Source: Pseudomonas parafulva (GTDB lineage: Bacteria > Pseudomonadota > Gammaproteobacteria > Pseudomonadales > Pseudomonadaceae). Taken from it: a stretch of DNA of 64,000 nt. A program made the translations under genes and the position numbers. Positions 9,749 to 20,091 of this stretch are shown here, piece after piece. The notes beneath the pieces were generated by a model. It saw nothing but the letters and a program-made list of their open reading frames with translations. It had not been told where the DNA came from and ran no database searches. The stretch is taken from NCBI RefSeq assembly GCF_002021815.1, contig NZ_CP019952.1, forward strand, positions 4,495,001-4,559,000. Direction: 5' to 3'. Numbering within the stretch: position 1 is the stretch's first letter; each line of letters opens with the position of its first letter.

Positions 9749-9784
9749 GGCGTAGCTGATCGTCTGCAAGCGAGCAGCTACGCC
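9749..9784 (-). terminator. Inverted repeat just after spuH, candidate 3' end
   Basis: A 10-bp perfect inverted repeat (GGCGTAGCTG at 9749-9758, CAGCTACGCC at 9775-9784) begins 4 bp beyond the spuH stop. There is no T-run on the leftward strand, so it is only a candidate end or stabiliser of the spu transcript. The remaining 190 bp up to triA hold no gene. Confidence 0.4.
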
Positions 9785-9788
9785 TCAA

Positions 9789-10679
9789 TCAGATCGGCGC
9801 CACCGGCGCCGGGCGCCGTACCTGTGGCTGCGAGGCGTTGGCCGCCGCGCCCTCTTCGATGGCTTGCTGTATGGCCTTGCGGCGGCGCTCCTCGGCACGG
9901 CGGCTGAAGTACCAGACGAAGAACGTAACCAACGAGACGGACAGCAGAATCAGGCTGGCCACGGCGTTGATCTCCGGCTTCACGCCCAGGCGCACCGCCG
10001 AGAACACTTCCATGGGCAACGTGGTCGAGCCTGGCCCGGACACGAAGCTTGCCAGCACCAGGTCATCGAGCGACAGCGCGAACGACATCATGCCGCCGGC
10101 CGCCAGCGATGGCGCAATCATGGGGATGGTGATCAGGAAGAACACCTTCCACGGCTTGGCTCCCAGGTCCATGGCCGCTTCCTCGATCGACAGGTCCAGT
10201 TCACGCAACCGCGCCGACACGACAACCGCCACATAGGCTGCACAGAAGGTGGTGTGGGCGATCCAGATGGTGACCACGCCACGCTCCTGCGGCCAACCGA
10301 TCAATTGCGCCATGGCCACGAACAGCAGCAACAGCGACAGACCGGTGATGACTTCAGGCATCACCAGCGGCGCAGTGACCAGGCCGCCGAACAAGGTGCG
10401 CCCGCGGAAGCGGGTGACCCGGGTCAGCACGAAAGCGGCCATGGTGCCCAACGCAACCGCTGCCACCGCCGTGTAGCAGGCAATTTCCAGCGAGCGCATC
10501 ACCGAGCCGATCAGCTGGGTGTTGTCCAGCAGGCCGACGTACCACTTCACCGACCACCCACCCCACACCGTCACCAACTTGGAGGCGTTGAACGAGTAGA
10601 TGACCAGAATCACCATCGGCAAGTAAATGAACAGCAAGCCGAACACCAGCATCAGCTTGGAAAAACCGAAGCGCTTCAT
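9789..10679 (-). CDS. spuH: Polyamine ABC transporter permease SpuH (PotI/PotC type)
   Basis: Membrane subunit of the spermidine/putrescine importer. It has 296 residues, about six membrane segments, and the EAA loop (SIEEAAMDLGAKPWKVFFLITIP) that contacts the SpuF ATPase. The C-terminus is a charged cytoplasmic tail (RRAEERRRKAIQQ). It overlaps spuG by 4 bp and is the last gene of the spu operon. Sequence and position match the P. aeruginosa spuH family. Confidence 0.92.
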   Translation of the reverse strand: MKRFGFSKLMLVFGLLFIYLPMVILVIYSFNASKLVTVWGGWSVKWYVGLLDNTQLIGSVMRSLEIACYTAVAAVALGTMAAFVLTRVTRFRGRTLFGGLVTAPLVMPEVITGLSLLLLFVAMAQLIGWPQERGVVTIWIAHTTFCAAYVAVVVSARLRELDLSIEEAAMDLGAKPWKVFFLITIPMIAPSLAAGGMMSFALSLDDLVLASFVSGPGSTTLPMEVFSAVRLGVKPEINAVASLILLSVSLVTFFVWYFSRRAEERRRKAIQQAIEEGAAANASQPQVRRPAPVAPI

Positions 10680-11596
10680 GCCCTGCCCTCCATTTCCTTG
10701 GCCTGGCTGCGGTTGAACAGCAGAATCGGCACGATCAGGATCGCCAGCATCACCACCGCCAGCGCGGAGGCCACCGGCCAGTCACGGTTGTTGAAGAACT
10801 CCTGCCACAACACCTTGCCGATCATCAGGGTTTCCGGACCGCCGAGCAGCTCGGGGATCACGAATTCGCCCACCACGGGGATGAATACCAGCATACAACC
10901 GGCGATGATGCCGTTTTTCGACAGCGGCACGGTGATTTTCCAGAAACTGTTGAAGGTGCTCGAGCCCAGGTCAGATGCCGCTTCGAGCAGGCTTGGGTCA
11001 TGCTTCACCAGGTTGGCGAACAAGGGCAGGATCATGAACGGCAGGTAGGAATAGACCACGCCGATATACACCGCCAGGTTGGTGTTCAGGATCTGCAGCG
11101 GCTGGTCGATCAGCCCGGTCCACATCAGAAAGCCGTTGAGCAAACCGTTGTTGCTGAGAATGCCCATCCAGGCATACACGCGGATCAGGATCGCGGTCCA
11201 GGTCGGCATCATGATCAGCAGCAGCAGGACGGTCTGGGTTTCCTTCTTGGCATTGGCGATGGCGTAGGCCATCGGGTAGCCGATCAGCAGGCAAAGCAGC
11301 GTGCTGATGAACGCCATCTTAAGCGAACCCAGGTAGGCCGAGATATACAGGTCGTCCTCGGTCAGCAAACCGTAGTTGGCCAGGTTGAGCACCAACTGGA
11401 TCTTGTCCTCGACGTAGCTGTAGATCTCGGTATAAGGCGGGATCGCCACGTCAGCTTCGGCGAAGCTGATCTTCAGGACGATGAAGAACGGCAGCATGAA
11501 GAACAGGAACAGCCACACGAAAGGAACACCGATCACCAGGTGCCGCCCCTCAGGGGTGATGCGCCGGAACGCTCGCTTGAGCTTGCGCAGCTTCAT
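10676..11596 (-). CDS. spuG: Polyamine ABC transporter permease SpuG (PotH/PotB type)
   Basis: Partner permease of SpuH. From the ATG at 11596 the protein has 306 residues, a basic N-terminus, about six membrane segments and the EAA loop (LLEAASDLGSSTFNSFWKITVP). That start overlaps the spuF stop in an ATGA, the same coupling seen at spuG-spuH; a longer start at 11632 would overlap spuF by 40 bp and is less likely. Confidence 0.9.
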   Translation of the reverse strand: MKLRKLKRAFRRITPEGRHLVIGVPFVWLFLFFMLPFFIVLKISFAEADVAIPPYTEIYSYVEDKIQLVLNLANYGLLTEDDLYISAYLGSLKMAFISTLLCLLIGYPMAYAIANAKKETQTVLLLLIMMPTWTAILIRVYAWMGILSNNGLLNGFLMWTGLIDQPLQILNTNLAVYIGVVYSYLPFMILPLFANLVKHDPSLLEAASDLGSSTFNSFWKITVPLSKNGIIAGCMLVFIPVVGEFVIPELLGGPETLMIGKVLWQEFFNNRDWPVASALAVVMLAILIVPILLFNRSQAKEMEGRA

Positions 11597-12735
11597 GACC
11601 GCAGTACCACGCCGCTGTCGTCTTCCCACCATACGTAGACTTCATCGTCCCACGTAGGGCGCGCGCCTTGGCGCTCGGCGTTGGCGACGAACGACTGCAC
11701 CACCTTGCCACTGGGTAGCTTGACGTAGAACACCGAATGACCGCCCAGGTAGGCGATGTCATGGATCTTGCCGCGCGACCAGTTGTACTCGAAGTCAGGC
11801 TGGACAGTGGTGACCAGCATCTTTTCCGGGCGCAGCGCATAGGTGATGTGCTTGTCTTCCACGGAGGTGGAAACACCATGCCCGACGTAGATCTTGCGCT
11901 CAAGTTCAGGCGAGGCGATCAGGGCATGACCTTCGGCATCGTCGATCACCTCGGCATCGAACAGGTTGACGTTGCCGATGAATTCGCAGACCAGGCGGCT
12001 GGTCGGGGTTTCGTAGATATCCACCGGCGAGCCGATCTGAGCGATCCAGCCCAGGTGCATGATGGCAATGCGCTGGGCCATGGTCATGGCCTCTTCCTGG
12101 TCGTGGGTCACCATCACGCAGGTCACACCGACGCGCTCGATGATTTCCACCAGCTCCAGTTGCATCTGCGAACGCAGCTTCTTGTCCAGGGCGCCCATCG
12201 GCTCGTCCAGCAGCAACAGCTTGGGGCGCTTGGCCAGGGAGCGAGCCAAGGCCACGCGCTGGCGCTGGCCACCGGAGAGCTGATGCGGTTTGCGCTTGGC
12301 GTACTGGGTCATGTGCACCAGCTTGAGCATCTCGGCCACGCGGGCGTCGACCTCGGCCTTGGGCAAGCGGTCCTGCTGCAGGCCGAAGGCGATGTTCTGC
12401 GCCACGGTCATGTGCGGGAACAGGGCGTAGGACTGGAACATCATGTTGATCGGCCGCTCGTAGGGCGGCATGTCGGTGATGTCCACACCGTCCAGGAAGA
12501 TGCGCCCTTCGGTGGGGCGTTCGAAGCCTGCCAGCATGCGCAGCAAGGTCGACTTACCGGAGCCGGAACCGCCGAGCAAGGCGAAGATTTCGCCCTTGCG
12601 GATTTCCAGGGACACATCGTCCACCGCTACCGTTTCGTCGAATTTTTTCGTGACCCGGTCGATCTTGACCAGCACCTGCTTGGGTTGCTGGCCACCCTCG
12701 AGGGCTTTCTTATAGGCGCCGGAGGCAACTGCCAT
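11593..12735 (-). CDS. spuF: Polyamine ABC transporter ATPase SpuF (PotG/PotA type)
   Basis: Energy subunit of the polyamine importer. The 380-residue protein has Walker A (GGSGSGKST, about residues 58-66), signature LSGGQRQR, Walker B LLLDEPMGALD, H-loop MVTHDQEEAM, and a C-terminal TOBE-type regulatory domain (about residues 285-375) as in PotA and PotG. The ATG at 12735 follows GGGAG with good spacing; 18 extra bases upstream are in frame but unsupported. A stem-loop separates it from spuE. Confidence 0.93.
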   Translation of the reverse strand: MAVASGAYKKALEGGQQPKQVLVKIDRVTKKFDETVAVDDVSLEIRKGEIFALLGGSGSGKSTLLRMLAGFERPTEGRIFLDGVDITDMPPYERPINMMFQSYALFPHMTVAQNIAFGLQQDRLPKAEVDARVAEMLKLVHMTQYAKRKPHQLSGGQRQRVALARSLAKRPKLLLLDEPMGALDKKLRSQMQLELVEIIERVGVTCVMVTHDQEEAMTMAQRIAIMHLGWIAQIGSPVDIYETPTSRLVCEFIGNVNLFDAEVIDDAEGHALIASPELERKIYVGHGVSTSVEDKHITYALRPEKMLVTTVQPDFEYNWSRGKIHDIAYLGGHSVFYVKLPSGKVVQSFVANAERQGARPTWDDEVYVWWEDDSGVVLRS

Positions 12736-12763
12736 GAGTGAAACTCCCAACAAGATTTTTGTG

Positions 12764-12792
12764 CCCGCGCGGCCTGCCAGGCAGGTCGCGGG
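12764..12792 (-). other. Stem-loop between spuE and spuF
   Basis: A GC-rich imperfect hairpin: CCCGCGCGGCCTGCC on the left, GGCAGGTCGCGGG on the right, with almost no loop. It lies 10 bp after the spuE stop and before the SpuF ribosome site. There is no T-run, so read-through to spuF is expected; a role in stabilising the upstream binding-protein message is inferred. Confidence 0.55.
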
Positions 12793-12802
12793 GTGAGGTG
12801 GA

Positions 12803-13966
<1,164 letters not shown>

Positions 13967-14013
13967 TTACCTTCGCAGCTTCGATGCCGCAATGTTCAAT
14001 TGCCTTTCACTGG

Positions 14014-14041
14014 TTTCGGACCGGGAATACCCGGCCCGAAA
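14014..14041 (-). other. Stem-loop between spuD and spuE
   Basis: A near-perfect hairpin: TTTCGG-A-CCGGG at 14014-14025 and CCCGG-C-CCGAAA at 14030-14041, 11 bp plus one mismatch with a 4-nt loop. It starts 15 bp after the spuD stop and has no following T-run on the leftward strand. It probably protects the spuD message or attenuates transcription into spuE. Confidence 0.6.
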
Positions 14042-14055
14042 ATGCTACATCAGGC

Positions 14056-15153
14056 TTATTTGCCCGATTTGATCTTGGTCCAGCTGCGGGTAATCACCCG
14101 TTGCACTGCTGCCTCAGGGGCGGCAATGGCGTACAGCTGCTTTTTCACTTCAGCGGACGGATAGATGCTTGGGTCGCTGGTGATTTCCTTGTCCACGAAG
14201 GCGGTCGCGGCCTTGTTGCCGTTGGGGAAGCGCACGGCATTGGTGATTTCGGCCATGACTTGCGGCTGCATCAGGAAGTCCATGAACTTGTAGGCCGCTT
14301 CCTTGTGCTCGGCATCCTTGGGCATGGCAACCATGTCATAGAAGGTGCCGGCGCCTTCTTTCGGAATCACGTAGTCCAGCTTGACCTTGTCCCCCGCCTC
14401 GTGGGCGCGGGTCTTGGACTGTTCCAGGTCACCCGAGTAGCCGACTGCCAGGCAGATGTTGCCGTTGGCCAGGTCGCCAATGTACTTGGAGGAATGGAAG
14501 TAGGTGATCGAAGGACGGATCTTGAGGAACAGGTCCTCGGCAGCCTTGAGGTCTTCCTTCTTGGTGCTGTTGGTCGGCAGGCCCAGGTAATGCAGGGCAG
14601 CTGGCAGCATTTCGGTTGGGGCATCAAGGAAGCTCACGCCACAGCTCTTGAGCTTGGCGATGTTCTCTGGCTTGAAGACCACGTCCCAGGAGTCGATCTT
14701 GTCCACGCCCAGCGCGGCCTTGACCTTCTCGGGGTTGTAGCCGATGCCGATCGAGCCCCACATGTAGGGGAAGGCGTATTTGTTGCCCGGGTCACTGGCA
14801 TCGCCCACGGCCTTGAGCAGGTCCTCGTCGAGGTTCTTCCAGTTGGGCAGCTTGGTGCGATCGAGTTCCTGGTAGACGCCAGCTTTGATCTGCTTGGCCA
14901 GGAAGTTGTTGGAAGGCACCACGATGTCATAGCCGGACTTGCCGGCCAGCAACTTGGCCTCCAGGGTTTCGTTGCTGTCGAACACGTCGTACTTGACCTT
15001 TATGCCCGACTCTTTCTCGAACTTGGCGATGGTGTCCGGAGCGATGTAGTCCGACCAGTTGTAGACGTTCAGTACCTTGTCTTCAGCCTGTACAGCCCCG
15101 ACCACTGCGCCCATCAGCGCGGCGGCCAACAACGTCTTGCCCATATTCTTCAT
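14056..15153 (-). CDS. spuD: Periplasmic polyamine-binding protein SpuD (PotF family)
   Basis: Putrescine-type binding protein for the SpuFGH importer. The 365-residue precursor has a Sec signal ([23 protein letters not shown]) and a mature start [27 protein letters not shown], with the acidic and aromatic pocket residues of the family ([31 protein letters not shown]). The start has GGAG about 9 bp upstream. It is a tandem duplicate of spuE. In P. aeruginosa SpuD binds putrescine; that preference is assumed here. Confidence 0.92.
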   Translation of the reverse strand: MKNMGKTLLAAALMGAVVGAVQAEDKVLNVYNWSDYIAPDTIAKFEKESGIKVKYDVFDSNETLEAKLLAGKSGYDIVVPSNNFLAKQIKAGVYQELDRTKLPNWKNLDEDLLKAVGDASDPGNKYAFPYMWGSIGIGYNPEKVKAALGVDKIDSWDVVFKPENIAKLKSCGVSFLDAPTEMLPAALHYLGLPTNSTKKEDLKAAEDLFLKIRPSITYFHSSKYIGDLANGNICLAVGYSGDLEQSKTRAHEAGDKVKLDYVIPKEGAGTFYDMVAMPKDAEHKEAAYKFMDFLMQPQVMAEITNAVRFPNGNKAATAFVDKEITSDPSIYPSAEVKKQLYAIAAPEAAVQRVITRSWTKIKSGK

Positions 15154-15249
15154 GCGTCATGCTCCAGAGTGTTCGATTAGCTATCCGTTCAGAAGCCGGG
15201 TCCCGCAGTACACGCGTGTGGGCGACTGAAGCAGCCGCTAGTCTGGCAA

Positions 15250-15289
15250 GTTACAAGGCCCGGTTTCAAGGAAACCTGGCCCTTGTAAC
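15250..15289 (-). other. Long imperfect stem-loop between spuC and spuD
   Basis: The arms GTTACAAGG-CCCGGTTTC and GAAACCTGGCCCTTGTAAC can pair over about 17 bp with one bulge and one mismatch and a 3-nt loop. It lies 24 bp after the spuC stop in a 160-bp gap, long for this operon, so spuD may also have its own promoter. No T-run follows on the leftward strand; it may be an attenuator, a processing site or a 3'-end stabiliser of the enzyme genes. Confidence 0.55.
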
Positions 15290-15313
15290 GACTTAATGTC
15301 ACATCGCTAGCTG

Positions 15314-16675
15314 TCAGCGAATCGCTTCGAGCGTCAGGTCCAGGCATTTACGTGCCTTTTCCACCAGTTCGTCGATCTCGGCCGGGCTGATGACCAGAGG
15401 TGGCGCGATGATCATCGTGTCGCCAACAGCCCGCATGATCAGACCATTGTCGAAGCAGAAATTACGGCAGATCATGCCCGCGCCCTTGCCTTCGAAACGG
15501 CTGCGGGTCGCCTTGTCCTTGACCAGCTCGATCGCGCCGAGCAGGCCAACACCGCGCACCTCGCCCACCAGCGGGTGGTCCTGCAACTCACGCAGACGCT
15601 TTTGCAAATACGGTGCCGCTTCGGTGCGCGCTTTCTCGACGATTTGTTCGTCGCGCAGGATGCGCAGGTTTTCCAGGCCCACTGCGGCAGCCACAGGATG
15701 CCCCGAATAGGTGAAGCCGTGATTGAAATCCCCACCTTCGCTGAGCACCTTGGCCACCTTGTCACGCACGATCACACCGCCCATGGGGATGTAACCGGAG
15801 GTAAGGCCTTTGGCGATGGTCATCAGATCGGGCTTGAGGTCATAGAAATCCGAGCCGAACCACTGCCCTGTTCGCCCGAAGCCGCAAATGACTTCGTCGG
15901 CCACAAAGAGGATGTCGTAACGGGCCAGAATTTCCTTGATCTTCGGCCAGTAGGTGTCTGGCGGGATGATCACGCCACCTGCGCCCTGGATGGGCTCGGC
16001 GATGAACGCTGCGACGTTGTCCTCGCCGACTTCGAGAATTTTCTTTTCCAGTTGCTCCGCAGCCCAGACCCCGAACGCCTCCGGTGTCATGTCACCGCCC
16101 TCGCCATACCAGTACGGCTGGGGGATGTGCACCACGCCCGGGATGGGCAGGCCGCCTTGCTCGTGCATGCCACTCATGCCGCCCAGGCTGGCGCCGGCCA
16201 CGGTGGAGCCGTGATAACCGTTGACCCGGCCGATCAGGGTCTGCTTGCTCGGTTTGCCCTTGAGTGCCCAGTAATGGCGAACCATGCGCAGCACCGTGTC
16301 GTTGCCTTCGGAGCCTGAACTGGTGAAGAACACATGGCTCATGCCCTCGGGCGCCACTTGGGTGATCGCCTTGGCCAACTCCAGCGCCGGAGGATGGGCG
16401 GTCTGGAAGAACAGGTTGTAGTAGGGCAGCTCACGCATCTGCCGCTCTGCCGCCTGAACCAGCTCCTCACGCCCATACCCCACGGCCACGCACCACAGGC
16501 CAGCCATGCCGTCGAGAATCTTGTGCCCCTCGCTGTCCCACAAATGCACGCCCTGCGCCTTGGTGATAATGCGCGGCCCCTTGTCCTTGAGCTGCTTGTA
16601 GTCGCTGAAAGGCGCGAGGTGATGCTCGCCACTGAGGGCTTGCCATTCACGGGTTTGCGGGTTGTTCAGGCTCAT
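15314..16675 (-). CDS. spuC: Polyamine:pyruvate aminotransferase SpuC
   Basis: PLP-dependent class III aminotransferase that moves an amino group from putrescine or related amines to pyruvate, giving an aminoaldehyde and alanine. It has 453 residues, with the PLP-binding TSSGSEGNDT loop (about 119-128), the aspartate of FVADEVICGFGRTG (D260) and the Schiff-base lysine in TIAKG (K289). The start follows GGAGAAGC. It lies between spuB and spuD, so uptake and breakdown are expressed together. Class III enzymes are hard to separate by substrate; the operon supports this call. Confidence 0.93.
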   Translation of the reverse strand: MSLNNPQTREWQALSGEHHLAPFSDYKQLKDKGPRIITKAQGVHLWDSEGHKILDGMAGLWCVAVGYGREELVQAAERQMRELPYYNLFFQTAHPPALELAKAITQVAPEGMSHVFFTSSGSEGNDTVLRMVRHYWALKGKPSKQTLIGRVNGYHGSTVAGASLGGMSGMHEQGGLPIPGVVHIPQPYWYGEGGDMTPEAFGVWAAEQLEKKILEVGEDNVAAFIAEPIQGAGGVIIPPDTYWPKIKEILARYDILFVADEVICGFGRTGQWFGSDFYDLKPDLMTIAKGLTSGYIPMGGVIVRDKVAKVLSEGGDFNHGFTYSGHPVAAAVGLENLRILRDEQIVEKARTEAAPYLQKRLRELQDHPLVGEVRGVGLLGAIELVKDKATRSRFEGKGAGMICRNFCFDNGLIMRAVGDTMIIAPPLVISPAEIDELVEKARKCLDLTLEAIR

Positions 16676-16723
16676 GTGCTTCTCCGTTGACGGACGGCCG
16701 CGCGCCTGCGGGGCCGAGGTTGA

Positions 16724-18082
16724 TCAAACTGCGAACAGCAGGAATTCACGCTCCCAGGAACTGATGACGCGCTTGAAGTTCTCGTGCTCGGCACGCTTGG
16801 TGGCCACGTAGCCGGCGATGAATTTCTTGCCCAGGTACTGCTCCAGGGCGCGGCTGTTTTCCATGCGCTCCAGGGCGTCCTCGATGGTCAGCGGCAGGCG
16901 CAGGTTGCGGCGCTCGTAACCCCGCCCTTGGACCGGGGCGCTGGCCTCGATACCTTCGACCATGCCGATGTAGCCACACAGCAGGCTCGCGGCGATGGCC
17001 AAGTACGGGTTGGCATCCGCACCCGGCAGGCGGTTTTCGACGCGCCGGCTTTGCGGGCCGGCGTCAGGCACGCGCAGGCCTACCGTACGATTTTCCTCGC
17101 CCCACTCCACGTTCACCGGTGCCGAGGTATCCGGAAGGAAGCGGCGGAACGAGTTCACGTTCGGCGCGAACAGCGGCAGCGCTTCGGGAATGAATTTCTG
17201 CAGGCCGCCAATGTGGTTCAGAAACAGCGTGCTCATGCTGCCGTCTTCATTGCTGAAGATATTCTTGCCGGTGGTTACGTCGACCACGCTCTGGTGCAGG
17301 TGCATCGCGCTGCCAGGCTCGCCGGTCATGGGCTTGGCCATGAAGGTGGCTGCCACGTTGTGCTTGAGCGCCGCTTCGCGCATGGTGCGCTTGAACACCA
17401 GGATCTGGTCGGCCAGGTGCAGGGCATCGCCGTGACGGAAGTTGATTTCCATCTGCGCCGTGCCGTCTTCGTGGATCAGCGTGTCGAGGTCCAACTGCTG
17501 CAATTCGCACCAGTCATAGACATCCTCGAACAGCGGGTCGAATTCGTTCGCAGCTTCGATGGAGAAGGACTGGCGCCCGGTTTCGGGCCGCCCCGAACGG
17601 CCCACCGGCGGTTGCAGCGGGAAGTCAGGGTCTTCGCTGCGCTTGGTCAGGTAGAACTCCATCTCGGGCGCGACGATGGGCTGCCAACCCTTGTCAGCGT
17701 ACAGCTTGAGCACCTTCTTGAGCACGTTGCGCGGCGACAGCTCTACGGGGTTGCCCTTCTTGTCGTATGTATCGTGGATGACCTGTGCGGTCGGCTCGAT
17801 GGCCCATGGCACCAGGAACACGGCATTCTCGTCAGGCCGGCAGATCATGTCGATGTCTGCAGGGTCCAGCAGCTCGTAATAGATGTCGTCGTCGACATAG
17901 TCGCCGGTCACTGTCTGCAGCAACACGCTCTCGGGCAGGCGCATGCCCTTCTCGGCGATGAACTTGTTGGTAGGCGAAATCTTGCCGCGCGTGATGCCGG
18001 TCAAGTCGCTGATCAGGCATTCGACTTCGGTGATCTTGTGCTCTTTCAACCAATCGGTGAGCTGGTCGAGGTTGTTACTCAT
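16724..18082 (-). CDS. spuB: Gamma-glutamylpolyamine synthetase SpuB (glutamine-synthetase family)
   Basis: ATP-dependent ligase that joins glutamate to a polyamine, the first step of the gamma-glutamylation route. The 452-residue protein has the GS-III fold: N-terminal beta-grasp domain (LISDLTGITRGK), the metal-binding helix region (EMEFYL), NFRHGD, the HLHQSV motif and the ATP/glutamate site (NRTVGLRVPDAGPQSRRVENRLPGADANPY, residues spread over 330-360). It lacks the Tyr-adenylylation loop typical of true glutamine synthetase. First gene of the leftward spu operon, with GAGG before its ATG. It differs clearly from its divergent paralogue spuI. Confidence 0.9.
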   Translation of the reverse strand: MSNNLDQLTDWLKEHKITEVECLISDLTGITRGKISPTNKFIAEKGMRLPESVLLQTVTGDYVDDDIYYELLDPADIDMICRPDENAVFLVPWAIEPTAQVIHDTYDKKGNPVELSPRNVLKKVLKLYADKGWQPIVAPEMEFYLTKRSEDPDFPLQPPVGRSGRPETGRQSFSIEAANEFDPLFEDVYDWCELQQLDLDTLIHEDGTAQMEINFRHGDALHLADQILVFKRTMREAALKHNVAATFMAKPMTGEPGSAMHLHQSVVDVTTGKNIFSNEDGSMSTLFLNHIGGLQKFIPEALPLFAPNVNSFRRFLPDTSAPVNVEWGEENRTVGLRVPDAGPQSRRVENRLPGADANPYLAIAASLLCGYIGMVEGIEASAPVQGRGYERRNLRLPLTIEDALERMENSRALEQYLGKKFIAGYVATKRAEHENFKRVISSWEREFLLFAV

Positions 18083-18655
18083 AAATACCTCAGGAGGTAA
18101 GGTGGTCCGCGCCTTGATTCTGGATGCAGTGGATGGCTAAAGCAAAACCCCCGCGCAGGCGGACGGTGGATACACTGAAACCACGTGTGCCCGAGGCGAT
18201 TTGTAACGGCAGAAAGAAGCGAAGCGTAGAGATGGGGTGCCATGAAGGCGGGGCCGGGCATGCCAGACGTCAATTATTGCGAGCACTGCCCCCACGCGGT
18301 TGGCAGGCCTGGCAAACATGACTGAACAGCCTGACTGCACTGCATTGGCAGCGCTTCCAGGTCGCGGCAGGCGGACCATGAGACCCTCGTATTGTTCTGT
18401 TTTGGGTTGAATCGGAGCTTAGCGCCGTTCATTTTTTTACACAACACCTGCGTAAAAAATAAACGACGCAGTGCTCGCGATAGCGCTTTTCCAGAAAAAT
18501 AGCGGATAATGCCGTGCCCCGATATGCAGCAAATCTGCCGTAGATGTGCCATTTCAGGGCATCATGGGGTTGGCTTGACATCAGTATGGCTTTTCGATTG
18601 ACTGGTCCTGCAAGCCCCCCTTGATTGATATTTTTAACAACAAAGGTGTTGCATC
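18083..18655. promoter_or_regulatory. Divergent spuB/spuI control region with A/T palindrome
   Basis: A 573-bp gap between two divergent genes with no credible reading frame. An 8-bp perfect inverted repeat TTTTTTAC / GTAAAAAA (18433-18440 and 18452-18459, 11-nt spacer) is the clearest operator candidate; a GATAAT box lies about 45 bp further right (18505-18510) and a TTGACA hexamer at 18575-18580, but neither has a convincing partner. Polyamine genes in P. aeruginosa answer to the repressor PauR; whether this palindrome is its site I cannot tell. Confidence 0.45.
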
Positions 18656-20032
18656 ATGTCGGTACCCCCGCGTGCCGTTCAGCTTAACGAAGCGAACGCG
18701 TTCCTTAAGGAACATCCTGAGGTTCTCTACGTTGACCTTCTGATTGCAGATATGAATGGTGTGGTGCGCGGCAAGCGCATAGAGCGCACCAGCCTCCACA
18801 AGGTTTACGAGAAAGGCATCAACCTGCCGGCCTCCCTGTTTGCACTGGATATCAATGGCTCCACCGTCGAAAGCACCGGGCTGGGCCTGGACATCGGCGA
18901 TGCAGACCGCATCTGCTATCCGATCCCTGACACTCTCTCCAACGAGCCGTGGCAAAAACGCCCCACTGCCCAGTTGCTGATGACCATGCACGAGCTCGAA
19001 GGCGAACCTTTCTTCGCTGACCCGCGTGAAGTGCTGCGCCAGGTGGTGAGCAAGTTCGACGACATGGGCCTGACCATCTGCGCCGCGTTCGAGCTGGAGT
19101 TCTACCTGATCGACCAGGAGAACGTGAACGGCCGTCCGCAGCCGCCGCGCTCGCCCATTTCCGGCAAGCGTCCGCAATCGACCCAGGTCTACCTGATCGA
19201 TGACCTGGACGAGTATGCCGACTGCCTGCAGGACATCCTCGAAGGGGCCAAGGAACAGGGTATTCCTGCCGATGCCATCGTCAAGGAAAGCGCCCCGGCT
19301 CAGTTCGAAGTCAACCTGCACCATGTGCCGGACCCGCTCAAGGCGTGCGACTACGCCGTGCTGCTCAAGCGCCTGATCAAGAACATCGCCTACGACCATG
19401 AAATGGACACCACCTTCATGGCCAAGCCCTACCCAGGGCAGGCAGGCAATGGTCTGCATGTACACATTTCCGTGCTGGACAAAGATGGCAACAACATCTT
19501 CACCAGCGAGGATCCCGAGCAGAACGCCGCGCTACGTCACGCTGTCGGCGGTGTGCTCGAGACCCTGCCTGCGTCCATGGCGTTCCTGTGCCCGAACGTC
19601 AACTCCTATCGCCGCTTTGGCGCGCAGTTCTACGTGCCCAATGCGCCAAGCTGGGGTCTGGACAACCGCACCGTGGCGCTGCGCGTACCGACCGGCTCGC
19701 CCGATGCTGTGCGCCTTGAGCACCGCGTGGCTGGCGCCGATGCCAACCCGTACCTGATGATGGCGGCCGTGCTGGCAGGCGTTCACCATGGCCTGACCAA
19801 CAAGGTCGAGCCTGGGGAGCCTATCGAAGGCAACTCGTACGAGCAGCTGGAACAGAGCCTGCCGAACAACCTGCGTGATGCGCTGCGCGAGTTGGATGAC
19901 AGCGAAATCCTGAACAAGTACATCGATCCGAAGTACATCGACATCTTCGTCGCGTGCAAGGAAAGCGAGCTGGAGGAGTTCGAACATTCGATCTCCGACC
20001 TCGAGTACAACTGGTATCTGCACACCGTGTAA
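18656..20032 (+). CDS. spuI: Gamma-glutamylpolyamine synthetase SpuI (glutamine-synthetase family)
   Basis: Second GS-like ligase of the polyamine route, 458 residues. Visible motifs: beta-grasp LIADMNGVVRGK, catalytic FELEFYLID, the FEVNLHHV metal site, HVHISVLDKDGNN, and NRTVALRVPTGSP followed by RLEHRVAGADANPY. AAAGG precedes the ATG with about 9 bp spacing. It is transcribed away from spuB and ends at its own terminator, so it is a single-gene unit. SpuI/PuuA-type enzymes differ in preferred amine; which one this uses is not visible. Confidence 0.88.
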   Translation: MSVPPRAVQLNEANAFLKEHPEVLYVDLLIADMNGVVRGKRIERTSLHKVYEKGINLPASLFALDINGSTVESTGLGLDIGDADRICYPIPDTLSNEPWQKRPTAQLLMTMHELEGEPFFADPREVLRQVVSKFDDMGLTICAAFELEFYLIDQENVNGRPQPPRSPISGKRPQSTQVYLIDDLDEYADCLQDILEGAKEQGIPADAIVKESAPAQFEVNLHHVPDPLKACDYAVLLKRLIKNIAYDHEMDTTFMAKPYPGQAGNGLHVHISVLDKDGNNIFTSEDPEQNAALRHAVGGVLETLPASMAFLCPNVNSYRRFGAQFYVPNAPSWGLDNRTVALRVPTGSPDAVRLEHRVAGADANPYLMMAAVLAGVHHGLTNKVEPGEPIEGNSYEQLEQSLPNNLRDALRELDDSEILNKYIDPKYIDIFVACKESELEEFEHSISDLEYNWYLHTV

Positions 20033-20037
20033 ACCAG

Positions 20038-20068
20038 AACGCCGCCCATCAAGGCGGCGTTTTCATTT
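20038..20068 (+). terminator. Rho-independent terminator of spuI
   Basis: Perfect 9-bp stem AACGCCGCC / GGCGGCGTT with a 6-nt loop, followed by a T-rich tract (TTTTCATTT). It begins 5 bp after the spuI stop. Confidence 0.9.
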
Positions 20069-20091
20069 AAGGCACGCAGGCGCAGAGCGCC

